Positions 60,641-64,000 of a stretch of DNA of 64,000 nucleotides are shown here, piece by piece. The DNA is taken from the NCBI GenBank assembly GCA_019802505.1, contig JAFMOC010000088.1:562001-626000 (forward strand). Reading direction: 5' to 3'. Position 1 is the stretch's first letter. Each line of letters opens with the position of its first letter. The position numbers and the translations under genes were made by a program. The DNA comes from Corydoras sp. C115 (lineage: Eukaryota > Chordata > Actinopteri > Siluriformes > Callichthyidae). The notes under the pieces are model-generated. The model was not told the origin of the DNA and made no database searches. It saw nothing but the letters and a program-made list of their open reading frames with translations.

Positions 60641-60854
60641 ACACACTGTTCTTGAGCTTATATGGAGGCCACAGGAAGTTTAAAGGTCTGTAGTGATTGA
60701 CTCTGCAGAAAATTGGCAACCTCTGTGCACTATGCACCGTACCATCTGCTGACCTCACTCTGTCATGTGTCTTCACACTTCATTTCTGAGCTGCTGTCAT
60801 TCCCATTCTACATTTATAATAACACTTACAGTTGACTGCAGAATATTTTGTAGC

Positions 60855-60979
60855 TACCCAGCGATGGATTGGCGCCCTGTCCTGGGTCTATCTGCCCAGC
60901 GCCCGAGATGTTCTCCCCTGGATGGGCATGGGGAACCCCACCGCGACCCTAATAGAGGATAAAGCGGGAGATAATGAAT
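60855..60979 (+). mobile_element. SINE 3' module inserted alone
   Basis: Begins CCCAGCGATGGATTGGCGCC (after two bases) and ends in TGAA units, with no head. It has its own 14-bp duplication, GAATATTTTGTAGC, at 60841-60854 and 60980-60993. It has the same 5' boundary as the reversed copy at 20040-20175. Confidence 0.9.
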
Positions 60980-61325
60980 GAATATTTTGTAGCAAATAAA
61001 TTTTACAACTGAAATTGTTGGACAGGTGGCATCCCAGCAGTCCACATGGTTTTATACACCAGTGAACATTTAAGTATTTGTAATACCTGCATTTAAGGAT
61101 TTGGATGGGTGAGCGAAACATTGGAAATATATTGTATTAAATAGACAAATCTGGACTGCAGTCTAGCACACACAAACAATTCATCGGACTTTATCACTCT
61201 ATATTTACTGTTGATAAATATACTTATTTAGAAACTCATACAGACTGAGGCATTTCATTGTCATGCTAAATTTACCATGGAAGACCAAAGAACAGACGCT
61301 GTCTGGATGATATATTCTGGATGAT

Positions 61326-61666
61326 CATTCATTTATTCATTATCTTCCGCTTTATCCTATATTAGGGATATATTATCGTGGGGGGGTTCCCCATGCCCAT
61401 ACAGGGGAGAACGTTTCGGGCACTGGGCAGATACACCCTCACACACACAGACAGACATGCACACAAACACACTCTACATGGGACAATTTTGAGAACTCAA
61501 TTGACTTGATCCATGTTTTTGGACTGTGGGAGAAAACCGAAGAACCCGGAGGAAACCTACACGGACACGGGGAGAACATGGAAACTCCACCCAGATGGGG
61601 ATTCGAATCGGGAATCCCTAGTGCTGAGAGGCGAATGTGCTAACCATTAAGCCACCATGCCGCCCA
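61326..61666 (-). mobile_element. Full SINE copy
   Basis: Minus strand: complete head, middle and 3' module. A short flanking repeat, GGATGAT, lies at 61319-61325 and 61667-61673. Confidence 0.82.
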
Positions 61667-61673
61667 GGATGAT

Positions 61674-63734
61674 ATATATTGTATCTCTTTTAAATACATA
61701 AATAAATGACAATACATTTTTAAAAGTTATTCCAGGCCCATGTAAAAATGTCTGTTGAAATAGCACGGTGGTTTTTGTAATTTCATGAATTATTAAATAG
61801 TATTGTAAACTGCAAATAGTAAAAGACCTAAATACAGTTAGCCTCAATCAGATAAACATTGCCTGTGAACTGACTGACAATTCTCGCACTTTTGGCACAG
61901 GATGATGAACAGTAACCTGTAGATGCTTAATCTAGTCTGTTATCAATTATATTACTAATTGTGATTGGCAGGTTACAAGACTAGATAAATAGCAGGTTCC
62001 AGCATCCGATGTAAAATTTAGTAAATTTAAAAGTTACCAATAAAAGAATATTCTATATATGTAATGTTTTACATTTTAATATTAAGAGCCATAAAAGTAC
62101 ATTCAAAAACATTGCCACAGGTTCGGTCCAGCGGGCAGTTAGCTCCCAACAATTAAAATGTGCATAACCTAACAACTATCTTCTTTAGAATTGCTAATAT
62201 TTTTATATGAAAGCAAAAAAAAAATGTCCTTCATTGTATCTATACTTATATTTGATGCAGCCAGTAAGATTGGAGAGGCCATAGAATACACAATTTTGCT
62301 TCTGAATTGGAAGCTTGTTAAAATATTCAATTTTCTATACATAAATGCTGGAGGGCATTGCTGCATTATTAAGTATTCAGAGATTCACATTATTTGCCAA
62401 TGTTATTTATTGATTAGTTGGTGGTTCAAGAAGATTTAAGCAAGACAAGATCCTGCTCATCTGAGCTTAACCTGCTAGCAACAAGGTCTACAGGTTTCAC
62501 AAGGACATGGATCAGCAATGTTCCAATCCCCCCTAGCACCTCCAGGATCTGCCTGAGTTTTAATGGGATTTTCACCTCACCACTATGCACCTGCTCTTCA
62601 GCCACAAAGCAGCCAGTATCGATTGGGCCGTCATGTCGCACTGGCATTCATCAGCCATCTTGTGATGCTCCAGTAGCAATGTGCTTAGCAAAACACACAC
62701 ACACACACATACACACATGAATGACTATGGCCAGGTGTGTTTTACAGACACTGATCACGCACAGCTGAGAATCCTGACTGGCAAGGAAGATTGTTTGCTG
62801 AAAACAAGGATGTTTTCCAGCAGGAATTCTATTGTGGCACAAGACCATGTGTGTGCATGCAAGTAAGGAAGAAACGTATGCCGTGATGCTCCTCTGTGGT
62901 TTATATGCGGCTAATTCAGGGCTATGTCAGCATGATGGAAGACCTCTTCTAAAAAAAATAATAATAATACATTTAACATTTTAACGACAGTAAAACACAA
63001 AAACCTTTCATATTAAAATTAAGCATGTCTTTAATGTGGTTGTACTTATTTTAATGTGTATGTTTGCTTATTTTTTTTAATTCTTCTTTATTTTTTATTT
63101 GTGTTGAGGAGTTACAGTCATGTCAGTCATGAAAAATGATCAGAAACATATCTTAACTCATGCAGCATCACATATATTCACAGTGGAATATAACGTTAAA
63201 TTTGTTTCTGTTATAAAACAACTATAATTGAACAGTACTGTGTTTATATTGTTTATAACATTGAATAAATCAAAGAAGGCTTAGCAGCGCTGAGTGTATA
63301 TCTTGGCATGATAGCAGTTGGCATTGTGCCCAGCCATGCTTTCAGTGTTGGGTTCTCTTGACATGACATGTGCCCTTCTGCCACCATCAGTCACCTTACT
63401 ACCATGGCTTTGGCTTTTTGGTGATGGCATCATTACATATCTGTTCAATTACTTTGACTTCCACACATGCCCTGCTTTTCCACCTTTGTTGCTACAGAAG
63501 GTTATTTGAAACAGAATGTGTGGCTAATTTTTCATTCCAGTGAAAACTGGTTACATGTAATTGGTAAAAAAAAATATTATTAAGCTACTTTAAAAAACTT
63601 TTGGTCTTTTTTTGCTATTGGTCTTCCTAAATTGAAATACATACAAAATTGTATAAATGTATAATAATGTAAAAAAAATCAAAGAAGAGAAACTTGTGAG
63701 AAAACAAATAGTTCTAACCAAATCTTGATGATCT
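61674..63734. other. Unrecognised, with a candidate conserved stretch
   Basis: No transposon recognised. About 62190-62660 is non-repetitive and less AT-rich in its second half, and holds a 73-codon minus-strand frame (62647-62426). I cannot tell an exon from a conserved non-coding element here, and assign no function. A CA tract lies near 62693-62717. Confidence 0.35.
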
Positions 63735-64000
63735 TCCATTTAATCCTCTATTAAGGTCATGGAGGGCTTCCCCATGCTCATCCAGGGGAGAAAGTTTTGG
63801 GCACTGGGCAGATCACCCTGGACAGGGGGCCAATTCATCGCTGGGCACACTCACTCAAACGCACACTATATGGGCCAATTTACATATGAACAATTAAGAG
63901 CAGCCAATTTACCTTGAATTCATGTTTTTTTTGACTGTGTGAGGAAACCAGAGAATCCAAAGAAAACCCACACTGACACAGGGAAAACATAGCACTCCAC
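63735..64000 (-). mobile_element. SINE copy cut by the window edge
   Basis: Minus-strand 3' module ('cccagcgatgaattgg', 'tggatgagcatggggaagcc') and middle. The head lies beyond 64000. Confidence 0.75.

Overview
The window looks like transposon-rich, AT-rich intergenic or intronic DNA from a ray-finned fish, probably a teleost. The evidence is the repeat set: Tc1/mariner elements, an intron-bearing IS630/ISRm11-like mariner, Tf1/sushi-type chromodomain Ty3/gypsy LTR retrotransposons, a tRNA-headed SINE with an L2-like tail, a hAT element and LINE 3' ends. I found no host protein-coding gene, rRNA gene or free-standing tRNA gene. Nearly every long open frame belongs to, or is a shadow of, a mobile element.

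Layout. 1-2250: unrecognised sequence, one full SINE and a tetranucleotide repeat. 2251-12248: a nest of mariner-type elements. Element A (2251-3973, +) and element B (5165-6834, -) are internally deleted sister copies. Element C (about 4150-12248, +) keeps a decayed three-exon transposase gene. B sits in C's second intron, a damaged gypsy element (7813-11509) sits in C's 3' flank, and a LINE tail lies further on (11644-12002). 14130-17556: SINEs and Tc1 relics, including one SINE split by a young Tc1 element (15788-17405) whose transposase frame has a single stop. 18150-20187: a gypsy gag-protease relic (-), SINEs and a LINE tail. 23659-24957: a hAT element with an exact 8-bp target duplication that carries a LINE 3' end.

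24966-37880: mostly unrecognised, with SINEs, microsatellites, a poly(T) tract of about 250 bp and one or two solo LTRs. 37886-43650: a composite gypsy element with three LTR segments inside one TATAT target duplication. 44806-50343: a young gypsy element with two 570-bp LTRs that differ at three sites I could see, flanked by CTATG; its gag-pol is broken by one deletion of about 29 nt. 50349-64000: Tc1 relics, more SINEs, a 0.56-kb direct duplication, a perfect 49-bp inverted repeat and unrecognised sequence that may hold conserved non-coding elements.

The observation I rate highest concerns priming. In both better-preserved gypsy elements the sequence just after the 5' LTR is not a tRNA-type primer site. 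It is complementary over 9-10 nt to an LTR segment 30-31 bp downstream of a TATA box, where the transcript's 5' end is expected. This is the geometry of Tf1-style self-priming, and the third element keeps a decayed version. A second pattern is the SINE family, which occurs as whole, 5'-module-only, 3'-module-only and middle-deleted insertions, most with their own target duplications.
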